Assembly (NCBI GenBank): GCA_012963565.1
Contig: DTVJ01000196.1
Coordinates: 1 to 5,787, forward strand
Origin: Piscirickettsiaceae bacterium
Lineage (GTDB): Bacteria; Pseudomonadota; Gammaproteobacteria; PS1; Pseudothioglobaceae
Length of the DNA: 5,787 nt
Direction of reading: 5' to 3'
In this document: in pieces, positions 5,651 through 5,787 of the stretch
Layout of the letters: each line of letters begins with the position of its first letter
How positions within the stretch are numbered: position 1 is the stretch's first letter
The notes under the pieces: generated by a model
Databases searched by the model: none
Seen by the model: only the letters and a program-made list of their open reading frames with translations
Told to the model about the DNA's origin: nothing
Position numbers and translations under genes: made by a program

Positions 5651-5787
5651 ATGAGTATTGAGGAAAGAGTAAAGAAGGTCGTAGCTGAGCAATTAGATGT
5701 AAGTGGTGATATTGATAATAACGCCTCTTTCATTGATGATTTAGGTGCTGATTCTTTAGATACTGTTGAATTAGTAATGTCTCTTGA
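5651..5787 (+). CDS. acpP: Acyl carrier protein AcpP (5' part, cut by window end)
   Basis: Small acidic cytoplasmic protein that carries growing acyl chains on a 4'-phosphopantetheine arm during fatty acid synthesis. Only 45 codons plus two bases are in the window, out of about 77-80 expected. The N-terminus MSIEERVKKVVAEQLDV is typical, and GADSLDTVELVMSL (32-45) contains the DSL motif with S35, the serine that receives the arm. Compared with E. coli it is one residue shorter at the N-terminus and one shorter in the loop after helix 1. It has its own Shine-Dalgarno and a 76-base gap from queC. In E. coli acpP lies between fabG and fabF; here the upstream gene is queC, so fabG is not adjacent. 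Whether fabF follows cannot be seen. Confidence 0.95.
   Translation, partial: MSIEERVKKVVAEQLDVSGDIDNNASFIDDLGADSLDTVELVMSL

Noticed and set aside
5449..5733. 94-codon minus-strand open frame over the end of queC and the start of acpP
   Set aside because: It is antisense to two recognised genes and shows no domain.

Overview
The window is a compact stretch of core housekeeping genes, all on the + strand. It comes from an AT-rich gammaproteobacterium. RpoH, GroES, GroEL, ParE, QueC and AcpP all align along their length with the E. coli proteins as I remember them. The low GC, short gaps and uniform TAA stops suggest a streamlined lineage. A marine sulfur-oxidiser or symbiont of the SUP05/Thioglobus/vesicomyid-symbiont type is my best guess, but it rests on general resemblance only and a database search would have to confirm it.

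Layout. (1) Positions 1-918: a good sigma-70-type promoter, a short leader without an evident Shine-Dalgarno, and rpoH, the heat-shock sigma factor. (2) Positions 919-2940: an 88-base AT-rich gap, then groES and groEL as a tight pair, each with a strong ribosome binding site. (3) Positions 2959-2996: a textbook intrinsic terminator whose T-tract runs straight into an extended -10 promoter. (4) Positions 3027-5574: parE (topoisomerase IV subunit B), overlapped at its end by queC (preQ0 synthase, queuosine pathway). (5) Positions 5575-5787: a 76-base AT-rich gap containing a 10-bp inverted repeat, then the first 45 codons of acpP (acyl carrier protein), cut by the window edge.

How they fit together: rpoH and groESL form a stress module, a heat-shock sigma factor followed directly by the chaperonin genes it normally activates and whose products restrain it in E. 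coli. No recognisable terminator separates them, so readthrough is possible. The terminator after groEL closes this module. parE-queC looks like a small unit joined by translational overlap, with no obvious functional link. acpP probably starts a separate fatty-acid-synthesis unit.

I find no mobile element, CRISPR array, RNA gene, phage gene or new system here. The points worth a second look are regulatory: the rpoH-groESL linkage, the missing consensus heat-shock promoter before groES, the SD-less rpoH leader with a small hairpin, the terminator/promoter abutment before parE, and the inverted repeat before acpP.
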